DNA from: JAEMQF01 sp963775015
GTDB lineage: Bacteria > Pseudomonadota > Gammaproteobacteria > Burkholderiales > Burkholderiaceae_C
Length of the DNA: 64,000 nucleotides
Reading direction: 5' to 3'
NCBI GenBank assembly: GCA_963775015.1
Contig: CAVZHI010000024.1
Location: forward strand, 81,016-145,015
Part shown: one piece after another, positions 26,801 through 34,450 of the stretch
How positions within the stretch are numbered: the stretch's first letter is position 1
Layout of the letters: each line of letters begins with the position of its first letter
Notes under the pieces: generated by a model
What the model saw: only the letters and a program-made list of their open reading frames with translations
The model's database searches: none
What the model was told of the DNA's origin: nothing
Program-made: the position numbers and the translations under genes

Positions 26801-28443
26801 CGATGCAAAAGCCCTTCGCCATCACGCTCGACCCCGGCTCGTCGCTGGCCAACAAGACCGGCACCTGGCGCACCGAGCGGCCCATCTTCGTGGACCGCCT
26901 GCCGCCGTGCAACGCGCAATGCCCGGCCGGCGAAGACATCCAGGGCTGGCTGTTCCACGCCGAATCGGGTGACTACGAAGCGGCGTGGCGCCACCTCGTT
27001 CGCGACAACCCGTTCCCGGCGATCATGGGGCGCGTCTGCTACCACTCGTGCGAAGGCGTGTGCAATCGCGCCAAGCTCGACGCGGCGGTCGGCATCAACT
27101 CGGTCGAGCGCTTTCTCGGCGACGAAGCGCTGAAGCAGCGCTGGCGCTTCGCTGTGCCGGCTGCGGAATCCGGCAAGCACGTGCTCGTCGTCGGCGCCGG
27201 CCCCTCCGGCATGTCGGCGGCGTACCACCTGCGCCGCCTCGGCCACGCCGTGACGGTGATCGAAGCCGGACCGATGCTGGGCGGGATGATGCGTTTCGGC
27301 ATTCCGAAGTACCGCTTGCCGCGCGACGTGTTGGACGCCGAGATGCAACGCATCGTCGAGATGGGCGTGACCGTGTGCCTGAACAGCAAGGTGTTCAACC
27401 TGGCGCGGACGATGCAGGATGGCGGCTACGACGCTGCGTTCCTCGCGGTGGGCGCGCACATCGCCAAGCGCGCCTTCATCCCGGCGAAGGATTCGTCGCG
27501 CATCCTCGACGCCGTCGCGCTGCTGCGTTCGATGGAGGGCGAGGACAAGCCGATGCTGGGTCGCCGCGTCGTCGTCTACGGCGGAGGCAATACCGCCATC
27601 GACGTCGCGCGCACTGCGAAGCGCCTCGGCGCGACCGAAGCCATCATCGTCTATCGCCGCACGCGCGAACGCATGCCGGCGCACGACCTCGAGGTCGAAG
27701 AGGCGTTGCAGGAAGGCGTTCTCGTCAAGTGGCTCTCCACGATCAGCCGCGCCGGAGACGATCAAAACGCCGACGCACTGACGATCGAAAAAATGGTCCT
27801 CGACGCGAAAGGCAACCCGCAACCCACCGGCGAGTTCGAGACGCTGCAAGCCGACTCGCTCGTGCTGGCACTCGGCCAGGACGTGGACCTGTCGCTGCTC
27901 GACGACGTCCCCGGCCTGCAGCTGCAAGGCGGTGTCGTCCAGGTCGACCCCACGACGATGATGACCGGGCACCCGGGCCTGTTCGCCGGCGGCGACATGG
28001 TCCCTGCCGAGCGCAACGTGACGGTGGCGGTCGGCCACGGCAAACGCGCCGCACGCCACATCGACGCCTGGTTGCGCGGCACCCGCGTCGAGCCCACCGT
28101 CAAGCACGGCTCAGCCACCTTCGAGCGCCTGAACCCCTGGTACTACAGCGACGCGCCGAAGACGCTGCGGCCGCAACTCGACGTCGCGCGCCGCACCAGC
28201 AGCTTCGACGAAGTGCAAGGCGGCCTGACGCAAGACAACGCGCTGTTCGAAGCGCGCCGGTGTCTGAGCTGCGGCAACTGCTTCGAATGCGACAACTGCT
28301 ACGGCGTGTGCCCCGACAACGCGGTGATCAAACTCGGCCCGGGCCGGCGCTTTGCGTTCAACTACGACTACTGCAAGGGCTGTGGCATCTGCGTTGCCGA
28401 ATGCCCTTGTGGCGCAATCGACATGGTGCCCGAGGAGATGTAG
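26797..28443 (+). CDS. GltD-like FAD/NAD(P) subunit with fused ferredoxin domain
   Basis: The 548-residue protein has three parts. The N-terminal Fe-S domain ('PPCNAQCPAGEDIQGWL', 'CYHSCEGVCNRAKLD') is like glutamate synthase small subunit. FAD and NAD(P) Rossmann folds follow ('VVGAGPSGMSAAYHLRRLGH', 'VVVYGGGNTAIDVARTAKRL'). A C-terminal 2x[4Fe-4S] ferredoxin ends the protein ('CLSCGNCFECDNCYGVCP', 'CKGCGICVAECPCG'). It probably passes electrons from the 2-oxoacid oxidoreductase to NAD(P)+, or the reverse. Similar subunits accompany anaerobic aromatic-acid and 2-oxoacid enzymes (BzdV, PadH-like). It overlaps the beta gene by four bases. Confidence 0.9.
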   Translation: MTMQKPFAITLDPGSSLANKTGTWRTERPIFVDRLPPCNAQCPAGEDIQGWLFHAESGDYEAAWRHLVRDNPFPAIMGRVCYHSCEGVCNRAKLDAAVGINSVERFLGDEALKQRWRFAVPAAESGKHVLVVGAGPSGMSAAYHLRRLGHAVTVIEAGPMLGGMMRFGIPKYRLPRDVLDAEMQRIVEMGVTVCLNSKVFNLARTMQDGGYDAAFLAVGAHIAKRAFIPAKDSSRILDAVALLRSMEGEDKPMLGRRVVVYGGGNTAIDVARTAKRLGATEAIIVYRRTRERMPAHDLEVEEALQEGVLVKWLSTISRAGDDQNADALTIEKMVLDAKGNPQPTGEFETLQADSLVLALGQDVDLSLLDDVPGLQLQGGVVQVDPTTMMTGHPGLFAGGDMVPAERNVTVAVGHGKRAARHIDAWLRGTRVEPTVKHGSATFERLNPWYYSDAPKTLRPQLDVARRTSSFDEVQGGLTQDNALFEARRCLSCGNCFECDNCYGVCPDNAVIKLGPGRRFAFNYDYCKGCGICVAECPCGAIDMVPEEM

Positions 28444-28486
28444 GTGGGCGAACTGGGTGCCGCTGCGAGGCGCGCGATGCCAGCAC

Positions 28487-29413
28487 TCAACTCAGCAGGA
28501 TCGCCACGCAGAGCAGCACCGAAAACAGCACCTGGAACTTGGCGGTTCGCGCGAGCAGCGGATTGAACGCCGGGCCCGGCGTCTCGCGCCAGAAGCGCCG
28601 CACCAGTGTTGCCGCCATCGGCAAGCCGAGCAGAGGGATGAGCAGCGTCACGCCGATGGGGGTGGCCTGCGCCAGCGCGCCGAGCAGCGCGAACGGCGCC
28701 AACATCAGCACCGCGTACTCGCAGCGGCTGAAGCGACGCCCCAGGCACACAGCCAAGGTGCGTTTGCCGACCAGCGCGTCGGGCTCGAGGTCGCGGTAGT
28801 TGTTGACGACGAGCACGGCGCTTGCCGGCAGGCCCACCATCAGCGCCGCGAGCAGCGCGCCGGGGCTGAGGCTGAGCGTCTGCAAATAGTACGTTCCGCC
28901 GACGGCAACTCCGCCGAAGAACAGCAGGACGACGAAGTCGCCGTACGGCGTGTACGAAATCGGCCGCGGGCCGCCGGCATACGCCATGGCTGCCCCGGCC
29001 GACGCAATGCCGGCGACGAGGATCGGCCAGCCGCCGCGTGCCACCAACATCAGGCCGAACGCGGTGGCCAGCGCAAAACAGGCGCGCGAAGCGCCTCGAA
29101 CCTGGCGCGGCGTGAGCAAACCCATCGCCGTGGCTCGCGGCAGGCCCAGGCGCCCGCCCCGGTCGGTGCCGCGCTCAAAGTCGCTCACGTCGTTGTCGAG
29201 ATTCGTACCGAGCTGCAGCAGCACCGCGCCGAGCATCGCCAGCCACAGCACGCCCAGGTCGATGCGTGCCGTCTCGGCCCAGGCGAGCGCACTGCCCACC
29301 AACACCGGATTCACGGCGATGCTCAGCGTGTGCGGGCGCGCGGCCATCGCCCAGGCGCGCAGCGCCGTACCCGCTTTGCTGCGCGCCACGGCCGTGGTGG
29401 ATTGCGTCGACAT
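28487..29413 (-). CDS. MenA/UbiA-type prenyltransferase
   Basis: This 308-residue protein has about eight membrane segments and both polyprenyl-diphosphate motifs: 'NLDNDVSDFERGTDRGGR' and 'NNYRDLEPDALVGKRTLAV'. The second pattern is typical of MenA, which prenylates 1,4-dihydroxy-2-naphthoate in menaquinone synthesis. No other men gene is in the window, so the substrate is uncertain. The ATG at 29413 starts the conserved region; a longer in-frame extension upstream lacks family similarity. Two FNR-like boxes lie 105-185 bases upstream. Confidence 0.85.
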   Translation of the reverse strand: MSTQSTTAVARSKAGTALRAWAMAARPHTLSIAVNPVLVGSALAWAETARIDLGVLWLAMLGAVLLQLGTNLDNDVSDFERGTDRGGRLGLPRATAMGLLTPRQVRGASRACFALATAFGLMLVARGGWPILVAGIASAGAAMAYAGGPRPISYTPYGDFVVLLFFGGVAVGGTYYLQTLSLSPGALLAALMVGLPASAVLVVNNYRDLEPDALVGKRTLAVCLGRRFSRCEYAVLMLAPFALLGALAQATPIGVTLLIPLLGLPMAATLVRRFWRETPGPAFNPLLARTAKFQVLFSVLLCVAILLS

Positions 29414-29518
29414 GACCCCTCTCCTCAACGCGCGGTTCGTCGAACCATGAAGCCCTGGCCAGTCTACGTGGCGCAGCGCGCGCCGGGCGCGCACGGGCGG
29501 TGCGCGTGGCGGGCGCGC

Positions 29519-29597
29519 TTGACCTGGATCAGACAGCGTGCGAGGGAACCGTTGCTGGAAAGCGCTGAAGCGTCGCAATTCGGTTGAGTTGCATCAA
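29519..29597. promoter_or_regulatory. Two FNR-like boxes upstream of the menA-like gene
   Basis: TTGACCTGGATCAG (29519-29532) matches at nine of ten positions. TTGAGTTGCATCAA (29584-29597) also matches at nine of ten. The second 14-mer recurs identically at 50873. They lie between the menA-like start (29413) and a short plus-strand reading frame (29680). Confidence 0.6.
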
Positions 29598-29679
29598 GCC
29601 GCGCAGACGTGCGTCGTTCCAACGCCGCGTCCGGCGCTGTCGAATGAGCTCAGACTCGTCGCAACGTGGGCCTTGCAAC

Positions 29680-29934
29680 ATGAACGACGCAGCGATTTCC
29701 AAGACGGCAACGAACCTGCCTGCGCCCGAGACCGTGCACGACGCGCTGGTCGTCAACGCAAGCTACGGCTTCATCGAGCAGCACCGCGCGGTCCAGCCCA
29801 GCGCGCCACGCCGCGGCCGGATGCGCGACGTGATTCGCGCGCACGATTGCGTCATCCGCGCAAGGGGAACGGTCGGTCGGCGCATTGTCAGAAGGGCGGG
29901 CGCCGACAGCTTGGACACCACTTGCTCGCGGTAG
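29680..29934 (+). CDS. Hypothetical small protein
   Basis: An 84-residue reading frame begins 'MNDAAISKTATNLPAPETV' and lies 82 bases downstream of an FNR-like box. No family was recognised. It overlaps the 3' end of the minus-strand lipoprotein gene, and its second half is Arg-rich in the manner of antisense reading, so only the first 35 residues look protein-like. It may be a truncated gene. Confidence 0.25.
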   Translation: MNDAAISKTATNLPAPETVHDALVVNASYGFIEQHRAVQPSAPRRGRMRDVIRAHDCVIRARGTVGRRIVRRAGADSLDTTCSR

Positions 29935-30551
29935 GCCAGCAGTGCCTTCTGCAGGATTTCGAGCCAGGCCGTTTCAGTGGCGATCTGCCTCGATTCCTCG
30001 CTGTGCACCTTGATGACGGTCGGCGAACTCGCACCGGCCACGTCCAGGCTGGTTTCGATGTTGGCGCTGAGCGTGATCGCCCAAAAGCCCGGCTGAAACC
30101 ACGCCCAGAACTGTCGGATGTGAACATCGATCACGAGCGGTGCGGGCCGCACAGCGCCTTCGCCGGCAATCTGGTATCCGGCTTGCTGAAACGCCGCCGT
30201 CAAGTTCTCGCGAACCAGGCCCGCGACAGTCTGCCCGTTCTCCAGAAGCACATCGCCCATGGCTTTGCCGAAGCCGCCGCGTTTTCGGGCGACCGCGCGC
30301 GCCTTGATGTCTGCGGAGGCTTGTTGTGCGCCTTCGAAGCCGAGAGAAGGAGTGCTCGGCTCCCCGGGGGCTTGCTCAAACACGCGCTCGTCCGTGACCG
30401 AGCGAATGACGACTGCGCGTCCCGTCGTCGTCTTTTCGGCGCGCACGGCTGCGGGACTCGAAAGCTTGATCTCGCTGCGCGTCGTCGCGCAACCGCCGAC
30501 GAGAGCGCCGATGAGAAGCAGCGCAATCAGGCCCACTCTTCTGGTAGTCAT
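29763..30551 (-). CDS. YajG-like lipoprotein
   Basis: The 262-residue precursor has a signal peptide ending in a lipobox ('GALVGGCATT', lipidated Cys near residue 20). Its body resembles YajG/outer-membrane lipoproteins of unknown role ('AVVIRSVTDERVF', 'LVRENLTAAFQQAGYQ', 'LSANIETSLDVAG'). GGAGG lies eight bases before the ATG. The last 45 residues are Arg-rich and unlike the family, so the original end may have been lost by deletion. Confidence 0.7.
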   Translation of the reverse strand: MTTRRVGLIALLLIGALVGGCATTRSEIKLSSPAAVRAEKTTTGRAVVIRSVTDERVFEQAPGEPSTPSLGFEGAQQASADIKARAVARKRGGFGKAMGDVLLENGQTVAGLVRENLTAAFQQAGYQIAGEGAVRPAPLVIDVHIRQFWAWFQPGFWAITLSANIETSLDVAGASSPTVIKVHSEESRQIATETAWLEILQKALLAYREQVVSKLSAPALLTMRRPTVPLARMTQSCARITSRIRPRRGALGWTARCCSMKP

Positions 30552-30671
30552 GTTCTTGTCCTCCATGCGTGGGTCGTTGGGGAGAGGGAGAGGCAAAACG
30601 CACAACGCGGGTTCCTGACTCAGCAGGAACTCACAGGTCGCGACCCGGACAGCGAGTTCGAGGTATCTGTG

Positions 30672-30995
30672 ATGAGCGTGCTGCAAGACCATGACTTCGA
30701 GGTCGCGGCCGCGCCATTGCTTACGGAGCAGCTGATTCTCGAAGACGAAGACGTTGCCATCGAGGTGGAGGTTGGCGACAACGACTTGTATCGCAACAGC
30801 GTCGACCCACAGCCGACTTCGGTCAGCATCACCCTGCGGACCACGAACGCTGAGCAAGGACTGGCTGCCGAATCGACACCTCTTGCCCAGGCTTTGCTCG
30901 GCGCGATTGTGGGCGAATCGGTGGTTCTGCGGGTACCGGGCCGGCCTGCGAACGGGCTTACGGTGCTACGCATCACTCGCCCCGACCAATCATAG
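30672..30995 (+). CDS. GreA/GreB C-terminal-domain-like protein
   Basis: This 107-residue protein matches only the FKBP-like C-terminal domain of Gre factors/Rnk ('STPLAQALLGAIVGESVVLR', preceding 'VSITLRTTNAEQG'). It lacks the N-terminal coiled coil that enters the RNA polymerase channel. It may bind polymerase without stimulating transcript cleavage, as Rnk-type proteins do. The start is uncertain because the frame is open upstream. It is followed by an HTH remnant on the same strand. Confidence 0.6.
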   Translation: MSVLQDHDFEVAAAPLLTEQLILEDEDVAIEVEVGDNDLYRNSVDPQPTSVSITLRTTNAEQGLAAESTPLAQALLGAIVGESVVLRVPGRPANGLTVLRITRPDQS

Positions 30996-30999
30996 ACGG

Positions 31000-31254
31000 A
31001 ACGAGGGCGATGCTCAGTACGCGAGTCGAGAGCGCCACTGGGCTCTGGTGCATGCCCCGCAGGGCCAGGGGGTCCTGTCGGTACGGGAGCTGGCACTACG
31101 GGTGGCGCGCGATGTCCGGCGCGTTCATGACGATGTGCAAGCGTTGGCAGAGTTGGGCTTTTTTGAGCGCACCGAAGGTGGCGGGGTCGAGTGCCCCTTT
31201 GAAGCGGTGAATATCGACATGCGATTGACTGCCGCAGCACGATGGCGCGCTTGA
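31000..31254 (+). pseudogene. Remnant of an HTH regulator (HVO_A0114/MarR-like)
   Basis: The frame ending at 31254 reads 'GVLSVRELALRVARDVRRVH' and 'DVQALAELGFFERTEGGGVE', a winged helix-turn-helix of a family often found as antitoxin-type regulators. No start codon or N-terminal part is present in frame, so it appears truncated or frameshifted. Confidence 0.5.
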
Positions 31255-31406
31255 ATTCGGCTTGGCGCTCGCCGGAGATTCGCGCATGGCGTTGCTGGGG
31301 GGCGTGGCATGGCGCGGCTGTGCCGATTTGAAACGCGACGCTCTCGCCGGTTGGCGTTGCGTTGCTGCCTTCCGTGAATGAAGTCAATTTGCGTTTGATC
31401 GGCGCC

Positions 31407-31865
31407 TCAATGCTTGGCGACGCCTTTGAACCAATGCTCGAGAGGCTCGGGGTTGGGGCGATACCAGGCTGGTTTGCGGTAATGGACGAACGTGCCCTCG
31501 ATGACCGAGCCCGTGACGACTCCACGCCAGACCAACCGGCCATCACTGTCGCTGCGGGTCTCGGTCTCGAACTGGATCGCGTCCCCTTGCTGGACGGCGG
31601 CAACGATGCCTTTGTTGAAACCCCATTGGTCGCACATGCTCGAGTGAAAGGTGCCAGCGGCAAAGGTGATGATGTCGCCTTTCTCATCGGCGGGTTTGCC
31701 CTTGGGGCCGGCATCGGCGATGAACACCTTGCCCTCCAGGCCTGCCCACTGCGCGGCTGCGTTTGGGCTGCCCATGACGCAAAGTGCTGCCACCGTCAAT
31801 GCGAGCACTGATCTGCGACAGCGATGCAACACGCAGGTCACCTCGCACTGGCGCATCGATTCCAT
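31407..31865 (-). CDS. Exported protein of unknown function
   Basis: The 152-residue protein has a Sec-type signal peptide (residues about 15-38, ending 'NAAAQ'). A mature domain with a single Cys follows ('FAAGTFHSSMCDQWGFNKG', 'RGVVTGSVIEGTFVHYRKP'). A strong AAGGAGG site lies six bases upstream of the ATG. No known domain was recognised. It is divergent from the LuxR-type gene, 96 bases away. Confidence 0.7.
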   Translation of the reverse strand: MESMRQCEVTCVLHRCRRSVLALTVAALCVMGSPNAAAQWAGLEGKVFIADAGPKGKPADEKGDIITFAAGTFHSSMCDQWGFNKGIVAAVQQGDAIQFETETRSDSDGRLVWRGVVTGSVIEGTFVHYRKPAWYRPNPEPLEHWFKGVAKH

Positions 31866-31961
31866 CGTCGACCTCCTTGGAGTCCTATACTGGCTTTGTA
31901 CGCAGTGCGCCACGCCGAGTCCATGCGCAAGATTGCGTACCGGACCTGGAAAGGATCGGTC

Positions 31962-32756
31962 ATGGCCAGCCCGCGGCCCGAACTGCTGCGAACCCGCGAC
32001 CTTCGTGCTGCATTGATGGGGCTGGGGGACATCGCGGATGGGGCCAGCAGCGGCGCGCGCTTCGCGATGGACGGTGTGCAAGTGTTGTCGCGCTTGGTGC
32101 CCAACGCGCTGACGACGCTGTCTTGCTGCGATCTGCACAGTTCAGTGCGCGTTGTCTTCGGCATGCAAGCGGGAGCGGTGGGCGCCGATGAGCGGGCCGC
32201 GTTCGATCGCCACTTTCACGAGCACCCACTGGTGCGATACCACGCCGTCGAGCGCGGTGTCTATGCGCATCGCATCAGCGACTCGCTGCCCCAGTCGCGC
32301 TTTCGCGAGACAGCCCTCTTCAACGACTACTACCGCCGTGTCGGCCTGAGCCACGCGCTGGCGCTGCCGATTCGCATGAACGGGCGGGAACTGGTCAGCT
32401 TCGTGCTCAACCGCGACGGCATGGACTTTGACGATCGCGAACTGGCTCTGCTGGATTGCCTGCGTCGGCCGCTGGCCAGGTTATTCGACCGAGTGCAGGC
32501 GGCCGATCGGCCCAGCGTCGAATTCGATGACGAAAGGCTGGCACGACTGGGCCTGAAGCAGCGCGAGGGTGAAGTGATGCATTGGGTGGCCGCAGGGAAG
32601 ACCGACAAAGACGTGGCCGCGCTGCTGGGGCTGAGCCCGCGCACGGTGCACAAGCACCTGCAGAATATCTACGCCAAGCTCGGCGTCGAAACGCGCACCG
32701 CCGCAGTCATGCGCGCCCTGGGTTCCTCATGGGGCTCTCGATCGATGCGCGGTTGA
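31962..32756 (+). CDS. LuxR-family transcriptional regulator
   Basis: The 264-residue protein has an N-terminal sensor-like region (GAF/autoinducer-like) and a C-terminal LuxR helix-turn-helix at residues about 190-245 ('LKQREGEVMHWVAAGKTDKD', 'LGLSPRTVHKHLQNIYAKLG'). There is no receiver domain and no obvious acyl-homoserine lactone ligand set, so the signal is unknown. The ATG at 31962 follows an AAGGA site; an ATG at 31923 is a weaker choice. Confidence 0.8.
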   Translation: MASPRPELLRTRDLRAALMGLGDIADGASSGARFAMDGVQVLSRLVPNALTTLSCCDLHSSVRVVFGMQAGAVGADERAAFDRHFHEHPLVRYHAVERGVYAHRISDSLPQSRFRETALFNDYYRRVGLSHALALPIRMNGRELVSFVLNRDGMDFDDRELALLDCLRRPLARLFDRVQAADRPSVEFDDERLARLGLKQREGEVMHWVAAGKTDKDVAALLGLSPRTVHKHLQNIYAKLGVETRTAAVMRALGSSWGSRSMRG

Positions 32757-32850
32757 CGGCCGCCGATCGCTCGCGGCGTGAGACGCAGCGTCGGAGGGTC
32801 GGCGTCGGGGCGCTTCGGAAGTCTTTCGAGCCATTGCCACCCGGGCACAC

Positions 32851-33300
32851 TCACTGCTTCGTTAGCGGCGCCACGTTGATGACGACGATCCCGGTCTTCT
32901 GCTCTGTCTCCACATATCGATACGCGTCTGCGATCGCCTTCAGGGGCACTCTCGATCGATGACCGGACGGAATTTGCCCGGCGCCGAGGCTCCTCACGAG
33001 GTCCAAATGCTGCGTCGCGACGACCGCCATGACCTTGGCGCCATAGGACTTCGCGAGCTGCACTGCCGCCGTGCCGATGGCGCCCGACGCGCCGTAAATG
33101 AGGATGCTGCGGCCCGGCTCGAGGCGGAACGCTTGCAGATTCGTGTCGGCATACCAGGCGCCCTCGCAGACCACGGCCTCGCCGAAGCGCGTACCCGTCG
33201 GCATGGCGGCAATCGGCGCCGTTTCAGGAATGCAGAGATATTCGGCATGCGCGCCGTAGACGTCCGGCGACAAGCCGAAGACGCGGTCGCCCGGCTGCAA
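32851..33300 (-). pseudogene. Medium-chain dehydrogenase (quinone oxidoreductase-like) remnant
   Basis: A Rossmann segment is clear ('SILIYGASGAIGTAAVQLAK') and the extreme C-terminus is typical ('IADAYRYVETEQKTGIVVIN'). The segment between 'LGAGQ' and the C-terminal helix, normally about 120 residues, is missing, and the N-terminal GroES-like domain is cut at 33300. The gene is therefore doubly truncated. The adjoining 33301-33609 stretch contains no recognisable gene. Confidence 0.75.
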
Positions 33301-33609
33301 TGCTTGCCAACAAGGGGAAAGTCACCGCGACGCTCGCTGCCATCGAGGTCGCCAGCCAGTGCGCTCGGCCCGTGCTGGAATTGGAATGGGAGCGCGTCAA
33401 AGACGGGGGACTCGCCTTTCGAGTCGCCAGAAACTGGCTCGCGCCGTTCCTCATCGCGAGTTTGGTGGCTCTGGGGATGTCTATCTGGAGTGGCAGCTTC
33501 ATGATTTGAGCATTGGCAAAGGCGCCTTGGGCCCGCTGACCCGGTGATCTGCCAGGAAGAAATGCGTCGATCGCGTCCAGCGCCCGCTCGTCGCCAAGTC
33601 GGCGTCGGC

Positions 33610-33623
33610 TTGACCTGCGTCAC
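33610..33623 (+). promoter_or_regulatory. FNR-like box upstream of the ABC/P-ATPase operon
   Basis: TTGACCTGCGTCAC matches TTGAY-N4-RTCAA except in the last base and is centred about 80 bases before the ATG at 33697. Confidence 0.55.
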
Positions 33624-33696
33624 AACGGCATGGGCCGGCACCGGCTAGCGTAGCGAGGCCTTGGAACTGACCGGGCGGCAATGCCCGGCATTCACG

Positions 33697-34446
33697 ATGC
33701 TCGCCGCTGCCCCCTTGTCCCGCCCGCCCACACCGGCCAGCGCCGAGCCGATGTTCGTCGCACGCGCCATCACCAAGGTCTACACGATGGGTGAGGTGCA
33801 GGTGCACGCGCTGCGCGGCGTCGATCTGGACATTTACGCGTCCGAGTTCGTCGTGCTGCTCGGGCCGTCGGGCTGCGGCAAGTCGACTCTGCTGAACATT
33901 CTCGGCGGCCTGGACACGCCGAGCAGCGGCAGCGCGATGTGGCGCGACCACGACCTGACGCACGCGAGCGACGCGGAACTGACGCGCTACCGGCGCGAGC
34001 ACGTCGGCTTCGTGTTTCAGTTCTACAACCTGATCCCGTCGCTGACCGCGCGCGAGAACGTGACCCTCGTCACCGAGATGGCGAAACACCCGATGCGCCC
34101 CGAAGAGGCGCTGGAGCTCGTCGGCCTGGGCGATCGGCTCGATCACTATCCGTCGCAGATGTCGGGCGGCGAGCAGCAGCGTGTCGCGATCGCGCGCGCG
34201 ATCGCGAAGCGCCCCGACGTGTTGCTCTGCGACGAGCCGACCGGCGCGCTCGACTTCGCCACCGGAAAGATCGTCCTCGAAGTGATCGCAAAGATCAACG
34301 CCGAACTCGGCACGACCGCGGCAGTGATCACGCACAACGCACCGATCGCGCAGATCGCGGACCGGGTGATGCGCATGGCCGACGGGCGCATCGCCTCCAT
34401 CGAAGTCAACGCGGCGAAGCTGCGGCCGGACCAGATTTCGTGGTGA
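33697..34446 (+). CDS. ABC transporter ATP-binding protein (LolD/MacB type)
   Basis: This 249-residue ATPase has Walker A 'GPSGCGKSTLLNILGG', signature 'MSGGEQQRVAIARAIAK' and Walker B 'DVLLCDEPTGALD'. It pairs with the FtsX-type permease that starts four bases later. I chose the ATG at 33697; an ATG at 33751 would give a shorter N-terminus. The operon continues with a membrane fusion protein and a P-type ATPase. Confidence 0.92.
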   Translation: MLAAAPLSRPPTPASAEPMFVARAITKVYTMGEVQVHALRGVDLDIYASEFVVLLGPSGCGKSTLLNILGGLDTPSSGSAMWRDHDLTHASDAELTRYRREHVGFVFQFYNLIPSLTARENVTLVTEMAKHPMRPEEALELVGLGDRLDHYPSQMSGGEQQRVAIARAIAKRPDVLLCDEPTGALDFATGKIVLEVIAKINAELGTTAAVITHNAPIAQIADRVMRMADGRIASIEVNAAKLRPDQISW

Positions 34447-34450
34447 GCGC

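Noticed and set aside
33300..33509. Small plus-strand frame with a hydrophobic end
   Set aside because: It lies on the broken edge of a dehydrogenase pseudogene, has no ribosome binding site, and matches no family.
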